Part shown: piece after piece, positions 26,027 through 37,497 of the stretch
Layout of the letters: the number at the start of each line of letters is the position of its first letter
Numbering within the stretch: position 1 is the first letter of the stretch
DNA from: an uncultured Gammaproteobacteria bacterium
Lineage (GTDB): Bacteria; Pseudomonadota; Gammaproteobacteria; Pseudomonadales; Porticoccaceae
Reading direction: 5' to 3'
Length of the DNA stretch: 64,000 nucleotides
Assembly: GCA_913058345.1 (NCBI GenBank)
Contig: CAJXQR010000002.1
Location: 310,001 to 374,000 of the forward strand
Notes under the pieces: model-generated
Told to the model about the DNA's origin: nothing
The model's input: only the letters and a program-made list of their open reading frames with translations
The model's database searches: none
Made by a program: the position numbers and the translations under genes

Positions 26027-27721
26027 ATGCCTTCAAACGAGCAAATAATACTAAGAGAGCTACTTAATCAGGAAGCTGATAATTTCGATGATGGCCTGAC
26101 AGAGAGCCAGTTCTTCGAATTCTATTCCGTCGTGCAAATACTGAAGGACTACGAGCTTAGCTATGACGAAATTTCAAATGGAATAGCTGGTGAGAGTCAT
26201 GACGGCGGCGCAGACTCGATATACCTCTTTGTAAATGGGGACTTAATTCGAGAGGACTCGGAGGTCAAAGAAAAGTACAAGAAAAATCCAGATATTGAGT
26301 TGGTAATAATTCAGAGTAAAAAAGAGAATGGCTTTGGTGAAGACGCCCTACTCAAACTTTCTCGTCTTTGCACAAATCTTCTTGACCTTGGCTTTGATAA
26401 AGAACAGTTCGTCGGCCGTTACAATAATTCGATTATTTCAGCGTTCGAATTATTCCGTGATACCTACGTCGCGTTGGTTACGAAGAAACCAAGTTTGAGG
26501 GTTCGTATCGTATACGCAAGCCTTGGAATGGATGTACATGCAAATGTACAACAACAGGCTGATGATCTCCAAGCTGACGTAAAGGAAAAGCTCCCGTCAG
26601 TCGATGTTCAAGTTGAATTTGTCGGAGCCAGTGAGCTAGTACAATTTTCTCAAGAAAGACCCAGCGAGGTATTTCGACTAGCAACCATTGACTCACCACT
26701 GTCTACTTCAGAAAAAGTATTCATTGCTTTGGTGAAAATTTCCGATTACTACAAATTTGTTTCAAATGATGATGGAAAACTGATTCGTCACATATTCGAG
26801 TCCAACGTCCGAGACTATCAAGGTAAAAATAGCGTCAACAAAGAAATACAGGCGACTTTGCTCGAAGAAGGTAAAGAGGAATTTTGGTGGCTCAACAATG
26901 GCGTAACCATTCTCGCAACTGACGCAACGACACCAGGCGGACGGGAACTAATTGTTCACAACCCACAAATCGTTAATGGTTTGCAAACTTCGTCTGAGAT
27001 TCACCATTTCTATACAGAGAACCCTAACAGAGTCGATGGAGAAACCCGTTCAGTTCTAGTTCGTGTAATTGTCCCAGAGAACGAAGAAACTAGGGACCGA
27101 ATAATTAGAGCAACAAATAGCCAAACCAGCATTCCAAAATCTTCATTGAGAGCAACTGACCCAATTCACCGTACTATCGAGGACTACTTTAAACCTCGGA
27201 CTCTTTTTTACGACCGGCGTAAGAATTACTACAAAAATGAAGGAAAAAAACCTAAAGAAATCATAAGTCTCCAATTTTTATCACAATGCCTCATGGCCAC
27301 TTTGCTAAGGAAACCAGATTTTGCTCGGGCTAGGCCTTCTACATTATTGGAAAAAGATGACTCATACGAAAAAATTTTCCATGTGAATAATAGCCTTCCT
27401 ACGTACTACTTAGTCGCTTTTTGGGGGCGGGCAATCGAAAATAGACTCAAATTTCTTAAGAAGTATGAAACACCAGAAATCAACGATATAAAGTTTTACG
27501 TTTTATATCTTGTTTCATGTGGAGCAACGAGCAACCTTTACCCAGATAGCCAAAAATTCGCTGCTATAAATGTCGAAGACCTGACAGACGATTTAGTCGA
27601 TGACGCAGCAGAAACTTGCTTTGACATTTACAAAGATTTGGGAGGCACTGACAAAGTCGCCAAAGGTACTGAAATGTTAGAAAAAGTAAAAGACAAAGCG
27701 AGGGAGAAGTATGGGTTATAA
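26027..27721 (+). CDS. AIPR family protein (abortive infection / phage resistance)
   Basis: A 564-aa protein with the AIPR core at about residues 250-400: ESNVRDYQGKNSVNKEIQ, FWWLNNGVTILA and NPQIVNGLQTSSEIH. AIPR proteins are linked to abortive-infection phage defence. The N-terminus has G-GAD63...IIQ96-S-K98, like the D-(Q/E)xK centre of Mrr-type PD-(D/E)XK nucleases, so a nuclease role is inferred. The gene is visibly richer in A+T than its neighbours. It starts 46 bp after an attC-like core, and its TAA overlaps the downstream attC, the layout of an integron cassette. GAGAAG precedes the ATG. Confidence 0.85.
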   Translation: MPSNEQIILRELLNQEADNFDDGLTESQFFEFYSVVQILKDYELSYDEISNGIAGESHDGGADSIYLFVNGDLIREDSEVKEKYKKNPDIELVIIQSKKENGFGEDALLKLSRLCTNLLDLGFDKEQFVGRYNNSIISAFELFRDTYVALVTKKPSLRVRIVYASLGMDVHANVQQQADDLQADVKEKLPSVDVQVEFVGASELVQFSQERPSEVFRLATIDSPLSTSEKVFIALVKISDYYKFVSNDDGKLIRHIFESNVRDYQGKNSVNKEIQATLLEEGKEEFWWLNNGVTILATDATTPGGRELIVHNPQIVNGLQTSSEIHHFYTENPNRVDGETRSVLVRVIVPENEETRDRIIRATNSQTSIPKSSLRATDPIHRTIEDYFKPRTLFYDRRKNYYKNEGKKPKEIISLQFLSQCLMATLLRKPDFARARPSTLLEKDDSYEKIFHVNNSLPTYYLVAFWGRAIENRLKFLKKYETPEINDIKFYVLYLVSCGATSNLYPDSQKFAAINVEDLTDDLVDDAAETCFDIYKDLGGTDKVAKGTEMLEKVKDKAREKYGL

Positions 27722-27798
27722 CAATTGCGTCAGCCGACCCCTGTTCCGCTACGCCTTCTGCTCCGCTCCACAGGGTCGGCTGACGCAAGGCGTTAAAT
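27716..27798 (+). repeat. attC integron recombination site, downstream of the AIPR gene
   Basis: An 83-bp site. TTATAAC (27716-27722) is the inverse core and GTTAAAT (27792-27798) fits GTTRRRY. Between them a 19-bp stem forms: the left arm 27725-27744 carries one extra C relative to the right arm 27770-27788 (ACAGGGTCGGCTGACGCAA), so the folded bottom strand would show an extrahelical G. Short unpaired spacers (AA and GGC) separate stem and cores, and the loop contains CCGCTACGCC, common in attC loops. There is no T-run, so it is not a terminator. The AIPR stop codon lies inside the inverse core. Confidence 0.82.
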
Positions 27799-27843
27799 AT
27801 AAGAACGGGATAAAACTCGATTTAATAGTCCAATAAATAACCC

Positions 27844-28284
27844 GTGAATAATTCTATGCCAACATCCAAACTTGCCTCAGAGTGGTCTTTATTACAGAAT
27901 CAATATGATAGCTATGAAAAGTATTCCCTACTAATTAAACTCTCAAGTATTGGTGTTTTATCAACATCGCATTTCACCAATCACCTCTCACTCTTTGTTT
28001 TATTTTTGTTACTCATTCTTTGGCTTCAGGATGCCATCTGGAAAACCTTTCAAGCGCGTATTGATATCCGGCTTTTACAGCTGGAAGATTATTTGTCGAA
28101 TGAACACGCTCTGGAAAACCGCGATGGCTTCGCCTTTCAATTCAATAGCCTGTACGCACAAAACCGGCCCGGCAACGTCGGCCTGTTGAAAGAATACCTG
28201 GGCCAATCTTTTCGACCTACCGTTGCTTTTCCGCATATCGTATTAGTCACACTATTAAGTTTTTACCTCATTTTTATAAGGTAA
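27844..28284 (+). CDS. Uncharacterised two-helix membrane protein (146 aa)
   Basis: Two hydrophobic segments (about 43-62 and 128-145) flank a polar middle part with FQFNSLYAQNRPGNVGLLKEYLGQSFRP. No known domain is recognised. The start is uncertain: a GTG at 27844 or an ATG at 27856, neither with a good ribosome site. It begins 46-58 bp after the attC core, so it could be the next cassette gene, but no second attC follows it within the 239 bp to the next gene, which favours a resident gene. Confidence 0.6.
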   Translation: MNNSMPTSKLASEWSLLQNQYDSYEKYSLLIKLSSIGVLSTSHFTNHLSLFVLFLLLILWLQDAIWKTFQARIDIRLLQLEDYLSNEHALENRDGFAFQFNSLYAQNRPGNVGLLKEYLGQSFRPTVAFPHIVLVTLLSFYLIFIR

Positions 28285-28523
28285 TCAGCTTATCCCTTTG
28301 AGCGTCACGGCTTAAGGTTTCAGCAGTGATAGGCTTTAATTTCGCACAAAGTTATCGATTTTCATTTTACGACTTAACAGTACTCACTGCTTTGATGCGT
28401 AAATAGGATTTATGCTTTGCGCTTATCTTCAATCAATACCTAGAAGGTCATCTAGCGATACAATCAGTTTGTAAGCTCATTACCATAAGCAATTAATAAT
28501 AAATAACGACACTGGAGATAGCC

Positions 28524-29636
28524 GTGAAAAACCCACTGTGCGAGATGTTTGGCATCGATATTCCTGTCTTTGCATTTTCCCATTGCCGAGATGTGGTGGC
28601 AGCGGTGTCCAAGGCCGGGGGCATGGGCGTGCTGGGTATGGCCCGCATGGGGCCGGAGCGTCTGCGCGAAGAGCTGCGCTGGATAGACGAGCACGTTGAC
28701 CGTAAACCCTACGGCATTGATGTGCTTATGCCGACAACGTATAGCGATGCGGGCGATTTAAAATACGATATCGATAAGCTGCTACCGCCTGAGCACGTAG
28801 CCTTTGTGCGCGACATGATCGACGCGGCGGGTGTGCCACCGTTACCGCCAGCAGAAAAAGACGAGATCATCCGTACTTTGCTCAGTGAGTTATCGTTTAC
28901 ACCGCGCGAAAGTATGGAGATGATTGAAATCGCCCTTGAGCATCCCATTAAGTTGATTGTTAACGCGCTTGGCTCGCCACCACCAGAGCTGGTTGAAAAA
29001 GCCCATGCTAAGGATATTCGTGTTGCCGCACTCGCGGGAAAAGCTAAGCACGCCATTAAACACAAAGAACGCGGTTGTGACTTTGTGATTGCCGTTGGCA
29101 ACGAGGCGGGCGGGCATACCGGCCCAATTAGCTCAATGGTGTTATGGCCCAATATTGCGGATGCCGTGGCACCGATGCCTGTTTTAGGCGCAGGTGGTGT
29201 TAGCCGTGGCCGACATTTGTCGGCGGCAATGGCGCTGGGTTGCGCTGGTGTATGGTGTGGCTCTATCTGGCTTAAAACGGTGGAGAGCGAAGTGATGCCA
29301 GAGATTAAAGAGCGTTTGTTTGCTGCCGAGGCCGACGATGCGGTGCTCACCCGCGCGGTGACTGGCAAACCCTGTCGCACTTTACGCAATGCTTTTACCG
29401 ATGCTTATGACCAGCCCGGTGCGCTGGAACCCCTGCCAGCACCTCTGCAAAATATCCTCTGGTGGGCCGAGGGGCGCACCCGCGTTGAGCGTGTTCGCAA
29501 GGCTGAATTCTTAACCTATCCCGTCGGGCAAGTGGTCGGTAACATGAGTGAACCAACAGCGGTTAAACAGGTGGTTTACGACATCATGGATGAGTTTCTG
29601 GAAACACAAAGCCGCTTGGCGGATATGCTTGAATAA
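28524..29636 (+). CDS. Nitronate monooxygenase / 2-nitropropane dioxygenase family flavoprotein
   Basis: A 370-aa FMN-dependent TIM-barrel protein. Landmarks are SKAGGMGVLGMARM near residue 35, VIAVGNEAGGHTGPISSMVLWP in the middle, and the phosphate-binding segment VLGAGGVSRGRHLSAAMALGCAGVWCGS. Family members oxidise nitronates or act as NADH:quinone reductases; which applies here is unknown. The start is GTG with TGGAGA seven bases upstream. It is a single gene, convergent with glmS. Confidence 0.88.
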   Translation: MKNPLCEMFGIDIPVFAFSHCRDVVAAVSKAGGMGVLGMARMGPERLREELRWIDEHVDRKPYGIDVLMPTTYSDAGDLKYDIDKLLPPEHVAFVRDMIDAAGVPPLPPAEKDEIIRTLLSELSFTPRESMEMIEIALEHPIKLIVNALGSPPPELVEKAHAKDIRVAALAGKAKHAIKHKERGCDFVIAVGNEAGGHTGPISSMVLWPNIADAVAPMPVLGAGGVSRGRHLSAAMALGCAGVWCGSIWLKTVESEVMPEIKERLFAAEADDAVLTRAVTGKPCRTLRNAFTDAYDQPGALEPLPAPLQNILWWAEGRTRVERVRKAEFLTYPVGQVVGNMSEPTAVKQVVYDIMDEFLETQSRLADMLE

Positions 29637-29717
29637 ACGCGGGGCTGAAAGCAATGTTGGATAATAAACAAATTAGGGAAGGCCCCTTTGTTGCTTAATG
29701 TCTAAGTCTAGACCCAA

Positions 29718-29790
29718 CTTCAAGTATTCAGCATTTGTACCTTTATTCGACGGTCACCGACTTCGCCAAATTGCGTGGTTGGTCAACATC
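29718..29790 (-). other. Predicted attTn7 region at the 3' end of glmS
   Basis: Tn7-type elements recognise the last codons of glmS and insert about 25 bp past the stop codon. The conserved C-terminal coding stretch ([12 protein letters not shown]) is intact, and the 106-bp downstream gap holds no transposon ends, so the site appears to be unoccupied. This is an inference from glmS biology. Confidence 0.4.
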
Positions 29791-31575
29791 AGTGCCTTTT
29801 AATACAGCAACGTGATAAGACAAAAGCTGAAGGGGCAGGGTGTAGATAATGGCTTCAATGCTGGATGGTACGTGGGGTAAGTTCACCACCGTGACGTCTT
29901 CCTGATCGTGAAAGCCTGCGGCCTTGTCGGCAAAAACAAATAACTGGCCTCCGCGGGCCTGTACTTCGTGAAGGTTCGATTTGAGTTTTTCCAGCAGTTC
30001 GTTATTAGGCGCAACGGCCACAACAGGCATATCGGCATCCACCAGGGCCAATGGGCCGTGTTTCAACTCACCGGACGGATAGGCTTCGGCGTGAATATAG
30101 GAAATTTCTTTCAGCTTTAAAGCACCTTCTAGTGCAATGGGGTATTGCACACCGCGACCCAGAAAGAGCGCATGTTGCTTGTCGGCAAAACTTTGGAAGG
30201 TGTGTTCAATTTCTTTATCGAGGGTCAATATTTCACGGCACAGTTGTGGCAATTGGTGCAGTGCCTGTACCAATTCCTGCTCTCGAGCCTCATCAATACC
30301 ACCGCGAAAACGGGCCAAAGCGATGGACAGCAGTTGCAAAGCCACCAACTGGGTGGTGAAGGCTTTGGTAGAGGCAACGCCAATTTCTGGCCCGGCCATG
30401 GTCATGATAGCCAGATCGGATTCGCGTACCAGCGAACTATTAGCAACATTGCAGACCACCATGCTACCCAGGTAACCCGCTTGTTTTGTCGCCTGAAGTG
30501 CGGCCAGTGTATCGGCGGTTTCTCCCGACTGGGAAATGCTGAGAAATAAGGTATTAGCGGGTACGACCACTTTGCGATAGCGATACTCGCTGGCCACTTC
30601 TACATGGCAGGGAATGCCCGCCCAGCTCTCTAGCCAATAGCGAGCTACCATGCCCGCGTGATAACTGGTTCCACATGCGATGATGTGGACACATTCGACC
30701 TGCTTTAATATATCAACGGCCTCACTGCCAAACGCTTCTGCCAGTACATGGCGATCGCTGATTCGACCTTGCAGAGTTGCTTCAAGCACATCGGGTTGCT
30801 GGTAAATTTCTTTGAGCATGTAGTGACGAAAGCCATCTTTGTCATTGTGATCGGCGCCGTGGTCGATTTGCACAATGTCATGGGCTACGGGCTTGCCGCC
30901 AGTGTCGGTAATCTGAAAGTGCCCGGCCGTCAGTTCTACCACGTCGCCCTCACCAAGGAAGACAAAGCGGTCAGTGACCTGGCGGAGAGCGAGAGGATCC
31001 GAGGCGAGAAAGTTTTCTTCAATACCGACACCCAGTACTAAAGGGCTGCCTTTACGGGCACCGATTAAAGTATCGGGCTGGTCGGACGACATGACAGCCA
31101 GGGCATAAGCCCCTTCGAGGCGAGGGATGGTCTGTTGAACAGCTTTCAACAGCGAAGATGTCTCACGGCTGTAAAAATGGACAAGGTGGGCGACAACTTC
31201 GGTATCGGTATCCGAAATAAAGGCGTAACCCGCAGCCTGCAATTCAGAACGCAGGGCTTCATGGTTTTCAATAATGCCATTATGTACCACGGCAATATGT
31301 TCTGAACGGTGTGGGTGAGAATTCACATCATTGGGCGAACCGTGGGTAGCCCAACGGGTATGGGCAATACCCAGGTGACCCTGAAGTGGATTACCCGACA
31401 AACCTTGTTCTAAGGCGGCAACCTTGCCAGCATTTTTTTGCAGGCACACCTCGTTTTTTGTATCGAGTACGGCAATACCCGCTGAGTCATACCCCCTGTA
31501 CTCAAGGCGTTTTAGACCTTCGAGTAAAATACCTGTGACATTGCGTTGCGCAGCCGCGCCAACTATTCCACACAT
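29743..31575 (-). CDS. glmS: Glutamine--fructose-6-phosphate aminotransferase (isomerizing)
   Basis: Makes glucosamine-6-phosphate, the first committed step to UDP-GlcNAc for peptidoglycan and LPS. The 610-aa length is normal. The N-terminal glutaminase domain starts with catalytic C2 in MCGIVGA and has RWATHGSPN and HNGIIENH. Two SIS domains follow ([58 protein letters not shown]), and the protein ends SVTVE. It lies 12 bp after glmU. Confidence 0.97.
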   Translation of the reverse strand: MCGIVGAAAQRNVTGILLEGLKRLEYRGYDSAGIAVLDTKNEVCLQKNAGKVAALEQGLSGNPLQGHLGIAHTRWATHGSPNDVNSHPHRSEHIAVVHNGIIENHEALRSELQAAGYAFISDTDTEVVAHLVHFYSRETSSLLKAVQQTIPRLEGAYALAVMSSDQPDTLIGARKGSPLVLGVGIEENFLASDPLALRQVTDRFVFLGEGDVVELTAGHFQITDTGGKPVAHDIVQIDHGADHNDKDGFRHYMLKEIYQQPDVLEATLQGRISDRHVLAEAFGSEAVDILKQVECVHIIACGTSYHAGMVARYWLESWAGIPCHVEVASEYRYRKVVVPANTLFLSISQSGETADTLAALQATKQAGYLGSMVVCNVANSSLVRESDLAIMTMAGPEIGVASTKAFTTQLVALQLLSIALARFRGGIDEAREQELVQALHQLPQLCREILTLDKEIEHTFQSFADKQHALFLGRGVQYPIALEGALKLKEISYIHAEAYPSGELKHGPLALVDADMPVVAVAPNNELLEKLKSNLHEVQARGGQLFVFADKAAGFHDQEDVTVVNLPHVPSSIEAIIYTLPLQLLSYHVAVLKGTDVDQPRNLAKSVTVE

Positions 31576-31587
31576 GGTTTTCGTCCT

Positions 31588-32952
31588 TTAATGTTTTTCG
31601 GGTCGCTTCCAGGTATCAACTGTTCTTTGTTTGCCACGGGCGATGGCCAAACTTTCATCTGGCACATCTCGACTGATGGTCGAGCCAGCACCAACAGTCG
31701 AATTCTTGCCTACAGCAACAGGAGCTACCAATGAGGTGTTGGAACCAATAAATGCACCATCGCCAATTTCGGTGAGATGTTTATTAACCCCATCATAATT
31801 ACAGGTAATGGTACCTGCACCCACATTCACCTCGCTGCCAAGTTCTGCATCGCCGATGTAGCTGAGGTGGCTAATCTTACTGCCGGGGCCAATGTTTGCT
31901 TTTTTAGTCTCCACAAAATTGCCGACCTTAGCACCAACAGCCAAAACGGTATGAGGGCGCAAGCGGGCAAAAGGGCCAACCTGTACATCGGACTCAAGAG
32001 TTACCGGGCCTTCAATAACAGTATTGGCCTTGATAGTGACGTTATCACCCATAACAGCATCTTTAATCACACAGTTTGGGCCGATGCTGACTCCATTACC
32101 GAGCCGATTGGTACCTTCAAAGATGCAGTTGATATCGATGACCACATCTTGACCTGTACTTAACTCTCCCCGGCAGTCGAAACGACTGGGGTCAATAATG
32201 GTGGCACCGTTATCGAGTAGTTGTTTTGCAAGGCTTTGCTGGTAGTAACGCTCAAGCGCAACCAATTGAGCACGGCTATTAACCCCTTCGACTTCCTCAA
32301 CGGCTTGGGGTGAATAAGTATTTACTGTGCGACCGGCTTCTTTGGCCAGACCAATGACATCAGTTAAGTAGTATTCTTGTTGCGCATTGTTATTTTCAAT
32401 TTTTGGCAACCAGGTTTTTAAATCCCTGGCCGTCATGGCCATAACACCAGTGTTGACTTCTCGAATTTTTAATTGTTCGGGTGCTGCATCTTTTTGCTCA
32501 ACAATGCCAATAACCTCACCCATTGAGTTGCGAAGAATCCTGCCGTAGCCAGTCGGGTCTTCAAGTTCAACAGTGAGTAATGCCATGGCATTCTCATCGA
32601 CGCCGGAGAGCATTTTTTCGAGTGTAACGCTTTTGATAAGAGGCACATCGCCGTAAACAATTAACACCTTGGCATCGTCACGTAAAAAGGGGATGGCCTG
32701 GAGTACCGCATGCGCTGTCCCTAGCTGGGATCGTTGCTCAACCCAATTCAGTGATTGTTGGTTGAAGGCTTCCTGTATTTGCGTTTTTCCGTGGCCCACG
32801 ATGACGTTAAGTGCCGCATTGTCGAGTGTTTCTACAGATTTAAATACATGGGCCAGTAAGGGTTTACCTGCCAGGGGATGTAAAACTTTAGGTAGGGCAG
32901 AACACATGCGTGTACCCTTACCCGCTGCCAAAACCAGTACATCGAGTAACAT
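31588..32952 (-). CDS. glmU: Bifunctional UDP-N-acetylglucosamine pyrophosphorylase / GlcN-1-P acetyltransferase
   Basis: Makes UDP-GlcNAc in two steps. The N-terminal nucleotidyltransferase has LAAGKGTRM (about 8-16) and YGDVPL. The C-terminal left-handed beta-helix acetyltransferase (about 250-450) has RLRPHTVLAVGAKVGNFVETKK and NYDGVNKH. The chosen ATG gives 454 aa starting MLLDVLVLAAGKG, with GGAAG upstream; a start seven codons earlier is unlikely. The glmU-glmS pair forms an operon downstream of the atp operon terminator. Confidence 0.96.
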   Translation of the reverse strand: MLLDVLVLAAGKGTRMCSALPKVLHPLAGKPLLAHVFKSVETLDNAALNVIVGHGKTQIQEAFNQQSLNWVEQRSQLGTAHAVLQAIPFLRDDAKVLIVYGDVPLIKSVTLEKMLSGVDENAMALLTVELEDPTGYGRILRNSMGEVIGIVEQKDAAPEQLKIREVNTGVMAMTARDLKTWLPKIENNNAQQEYYLTDVIGLAKEAGRTVNTYSPQAVEEVEGVNSRAQLVALERYYQQSLAKQLLDNGATIIDPSRFDCRGELSTGQDVVIDINCIFEGTNRLGNGVSIGPNCVIKDAVMGDNVTIKANTVIEGPVTLESDVQVGPFARLRPHTVLAVGAKVGNFVETKKANIGPGSKISHLSYIGDAELGSEVNVGAGTITCNYDGVNKHLTEIGDGAFIGSNTSLVAPVAVGKNSTVGAGSTISRDVPDESLAIARGKQRTVDTWKRPEKH

Positions 32953-33062
32953 GCTTATCTCACTTCCTGTCATAGCGCTATTAGGGTTTGGATTTTAACA
33001 AGTGATAGCAGCAATTGTGATGACAAATTTCGACTTATTGTCAGGCTCTCAACATCGCGCAC

Positions 33063-33086
33063 AAAAAAGGCAGCCGAAGCTGCCTT
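33063..33086 (-). terminator. Rho-independent terminator of the atp operon
   Basis: On the minus strand AAGGCAGC and GCTGCCTT form a perfect 8-bp stem around a TTCG tetraloop, followed by TTTTT. It lies 23 bp after the atpC stop, between atpC and glmU. Confidence 0.95.
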
Positions 33087-33108
33087 ATTGTGAATCTTAC
33101 AACGCTGA

Positions 33109-33540
33109 TTAGCGAACAGAGCCCGCTCTGCGACGCAATTCAGCAATAGTCCGCAACTGAGCTGTTGCCTCAGCGAGGCGAGAAGCGGCCAGCGAATAGT
33201 TAATTTCTCCACTCTGATTTTTAATATCCTGTTCGGCCTGCTTTTGTGCTTCGATCGCAGCTGACTCGTCGAGGTCATGAGCACGGACTGCTGTATCGGC
33301 AAGAATGGAGATAATACCGGGCTGCACTTCGAGATAACCGCCCGAGAGGTAAATAACCTCATCTTCTTCGCCACTTCTAATTAAACGTACTGGGCCTGGT
33401 AGTAAACCAGTGAGCAAAGGTGCGTGCCCGTAAGCTATACCCAGCTCACCCAGTGTACCGTTAGTAACGACCATTTCGACCATGCCTGAGAAGATCGCTT
33501 CTTCGGCACTAACGATATCGCAATGTACGGGTATAGACAT
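33109..33540 (-). CDS. atpC: ATP synthase F1 epsilon subunit
   Basis: Central-stalk subunit that couples and inhibits F1. The 143-aa protein has the N-terminal beta-sandwich (VHCDIVSAEEAIFSG, GELGIAYGHAPLLTGL) and a C-terminal helical hairpin (about 90-140). It is the last gene of the atp operon, 31 bp after atpD, just before a strong terminator. Confidence 0.96.
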   Translation of the reverse strand: MSIPVHCDIVSAEEAIFSGMVEMVVTNGTLGELGIAYGHAPLLTGLLPGPVRLIRSGEEDEVIYLSGGYLEVQPGIISILADTAVRAHDLDESAAIEAQKQAEQDIKNQSGEINYSLAASRLAEATAQLRTIAELRRRAGSVR

Positions 33541-33571
33541 AGTAGGTACTCTTTAGCTAGTTATTGCTAGA

Positions 33572-34948
<1,377 letters not shown>

Positions 34949-35029
34949 TTACACTTCCTCTTCGCCTTGGCGTTAAGTCTGATAATTTGTTTCGTTTAAT
35001 AAAGCAGTGATAAAGGTTTATATACGCCT

Positions 35030-35890
35030 TTATACCGCAGCTGCGCCACTGACAATCTCTGATAACTCTTGAGTAATCGCGCCTTGTCGTGCTTTGTTGT
35101 AAAGCAATTCAAGTTCGTCAATCAGGTCACCAGCGTTATCCGTCGCGCTCTTCATAGCTATCATTCGCGCCGCCTGTTCGCAGGCTTTGTTTTCGACGAC
35201 AGCCTGATAAACTTGTGACTCGATATAACGGACCAGTAAGCCGCTAAGCAATTCTTTAGCATCTGGCTCGTAAATATAATCCCAATGATGCTTAAGCTGG
35301 TCATCATCCGTGGCTTCTAATGGCAGTATTTGCTCAACCGTTGCGCCTTGCGTCATGGTGTTAACAAAGGTATTAGAAACCAGGTACAAGCGGTCTATCT
35401 TGCCTTCGTCAAAAGCGTCGAGCATGACTTTTACGCTACCGATCAACTCTCTTGCAGCAGGCTGATCGCCCATATCTTTCACAGTTGCGGTGATATTCGC
35501 ACCAACGCTACCGAAAAAGGCAGAAGCTTTGCTACCAATCGTGCAAATATCAGCTTCAACACCTTTCTCGCTCCACGCCTGCATGGATTTGAGTTGGGCC
35601 TTGAACAGGTTGGTATTCAAGCCTCCACATAAACCCCGGTCTGTCGAGACCAGGATATATCCGACACGCTTTACCTCTCGCTCGGTCAAATACTGGTGGC
35701 GATATTCCGGCGCAGCGTTAGCTAAGTGACCAACAACAGCGCGGATGCGTTGTGCGTAAGGCTTACCCAATGACATGCGCTGTTGGGCACGGCGCATTTT
35801 ACTTGCCGCAACCATCTCCATGGCACTGGTGATCTTCTGCGTACTTTTAACGCTGTTGATCTTCGTTTTTACTTCTTTACCGACTGCCAT
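35030..35890 (-). CDS. atpG: ATP synthase F1 gamma subunit
   Basis: Rotating central shaft of F1 (286 aa). Conserved ends are [32 protein letters not shown] at the N-terminus and the C-terminal [35 protein letters not shown] lies near residue 77. It lies between atpA and atpD as usual. Confidence 0.97.
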   Translation of the reverse strand: MAVGKEVKTKINSVKSTQKITSAMEMVAASKMRRAQQRMSLGKPYAQRIRAVVGHLANAAPEYRHQYLTEREVKRVGYILVSTDRGLCGGLNTNLFKAQLKSMQAWSEKGVEADICTIGSKASAFFGSVGANITATVKDMGDQPAARELIGSVKVMLDAFDEGKIDRLYLVSNTFVNTMTQGATVEQILPLEATDDDQLKHHWDYIYEPDAKELLSGLLVRYIESQVYQAVVENKACEQAARMIAMKSATDNAGDLIDELELLYNKARQGAITQELSEIVSGAAAV

Positions 35891-35936
35891 AATCTATCGT
35901 CCGATCGTCGCTAAACCTACTGTGTAATATAAAGTC

Positions 35937-37481
35937 TTACCAGCTTTGAGTGGCAGAAAATTTGTCCAGAGCCGCTTTATAAGAAGCTTGGATGTCGTCG
36001 TCCCAAGCGCCTGATTCATTAACTTTGTCGAGCAGGTCACCATGATCAGTACGCATGTACGATAGCAGAGCAGCTTCAAAATCAACCACTTTGTTGACCG
36101 GAACTGGCTTCAGGTAGCCTTCGTTAGCAGCAAAGAGTGAAACCCCCATTTCTGCCACACTCAGTGGTGAGTACTGGGACTGCTTCATCAATTCAGTCAC
36201 TCGCTGACCGTGTTCTAGCTGCTCGCGAGTCGCATCATCAAGATCCGACGCAAACTGAGAAAAGGCAGCCAATTCACGATACTGTGCCAGTGCTAAGCGA
36301 ACACCACCGCCCAGCTTTTTAATGATTTTAGTTTGTGCAGAACCACCAACGCGCGATACCGATAAACCGGCGTTCATTGCTGGTCGAATACCGGAGTTAA
36401 ACAAGTCGGTTTCAACGAAGATCTGACCATCCGTGATGGAAATCACGTTGGTAGGTACAAAGGCAGATACGTCACCAGCCTGAGTCTCAATAATAGGTAA
36501 CGCAGTCAATGAACCTGTTTGGCCTTTCACTTCACCATTAGTGAATTTTTCTACGTAGTCAGCGTTGACTCTGGAAGAGCGTTCCAACAAACGCGAGTGA
36601 AGATAGAAAACATCACCCGGGTAGGCTTCACGTCCTGGTGGGCGGCGTAGCAGTAGTGAGATTTGACGATAGGCCCAGGCCTGTTTAGTCAAATCATCAT
36701 AAACAATTAGAGCGTCTTCACCACGGTCACGGTAGTATTCGCCCATGGTACAACCCGCATAGGGCGCCAGGAACTGCATAGAAGCCGGGTCAGACGCTGT
36801 TGCCGCCACAACCACTGTGTGTGCCATTGCATCGTGTTCTTCAAGCTTGCGAACAATATTCGCTACTGTCGAGCTTTTCTGCCCAATAGCGACATAGACA
36901 CATTTAACACCAGTACTTTTCTGGTTGATGATGGCATCAATAGCTATAGCTGTTTTACCGATCTGGCGATCGCCAATAATTAGCTCTCGCTGGCCACGAC
37001 CTACAGGGACCATTGCATCAATCGCTTTCAAACCGGTCTGCACCGGCTCATCAACTGACTGGCGCTCAATAACACCGGGGGCAACTTTCTCAACTGCGTC
37101 AGTTAATTTAGCGTCAATAGGACCTTTACCGTCGATAGGGTTGCCCAGTGCATCGACCACACGGCCAAGCAACTCTGGGCCAATTGGCACTTCGAGAATA
37201 CGACCGGTACAGCGCGCTTTTTGTCCTTCACCCAGTGATTGATAATCGCCCAGTACCACTGCACCGACAGAATCGCGCTCAAGGTTGAGGGCCATGCCAT
37301 AGAGGCCGCCGTCAAACTCAATCATTTCACCGTACATGACATCGGCGAGACCGTGAATACGAACAATACCGTCAGAAACGGATACGATAGTACCTTCGTT
37401 CCGAGCCTCTGTTTTAATATCAAGGCTGTCGATACGTTGTTTAATAATCTCACTGATTTCAGATGGTTTCAGCTGTTGCAT
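35937..37481 (-). CDS. atpA: ATP synthase F1 alpha subunit
   Basis: Non-catalytic nucleotide-binding subunit of F1 (514 aa). The P-loop [15 protein letters not shown] lies at about 170-184. Other signatures are [45 protein letters not shown] and [18 protein letters not shown]. It lies 16 bp after atpH. Confidence 0.97.
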   Translation of the reverse strand: MQQLKPSEISEIIKQRIDSLDIKTEARNEGTIVSVSDGIVRIHGLADVMYGEMIEFDGGLYGMALNLERDSVGAVVLGDYQSLGEGQKARCTGRILEVPIGPELLGRVVDALGNPIDGKGPIDAKLTDAVEKVAPGVIERQSVDEPVQTGLKAIDAMVPVGRGQRELIIGDRQIGKTAIAIDAIINQKSTGVKCVYVAIGQKSSTVANIVRKLEEHDAMAHTVVVAATASDPASMQFLAPYAGCTMGEYYRDRGEDALIVYDDLTKQAWAYRQISLLLRRPPGREAYPGDVFYLHSRLLERSSRVNADYVEKFTNGEVKGQTGSLTALPIIETQAGDVSAFVPTNVISITDGQIFVETDLFNSGIRPAMNAGLSVSRVGGSAQTKIIKKLGGGVRLALAQYRELAAFSQFASDLDDATREQLEHGQRVTELMKQSQYSPLSVAEMGVSLFAANEGYLKPVPVNKVVDFEAALLSYMRTDHGDLLDKVNESGAWDDDIQASYKAALDKFSATQSW

Positions 37482-37497
37482 TCTCTATTCCTCAACC

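Noticed and set aside
27725-27788. The hairpin after the AIPR gene as a Rho-independent terminator
   Set aside because: It has no T-run on either strand, an internal unpaired base and flanking attC cores; attC explains it better.
28285-28523. attC after the two-helix membrane protein gene
   Set aside because: ACTTAAC at 28372 fits an inverse core, but there is no GTTRRRY partner; only a loose AGCAGTGA / TCACTGCT repeat is present.
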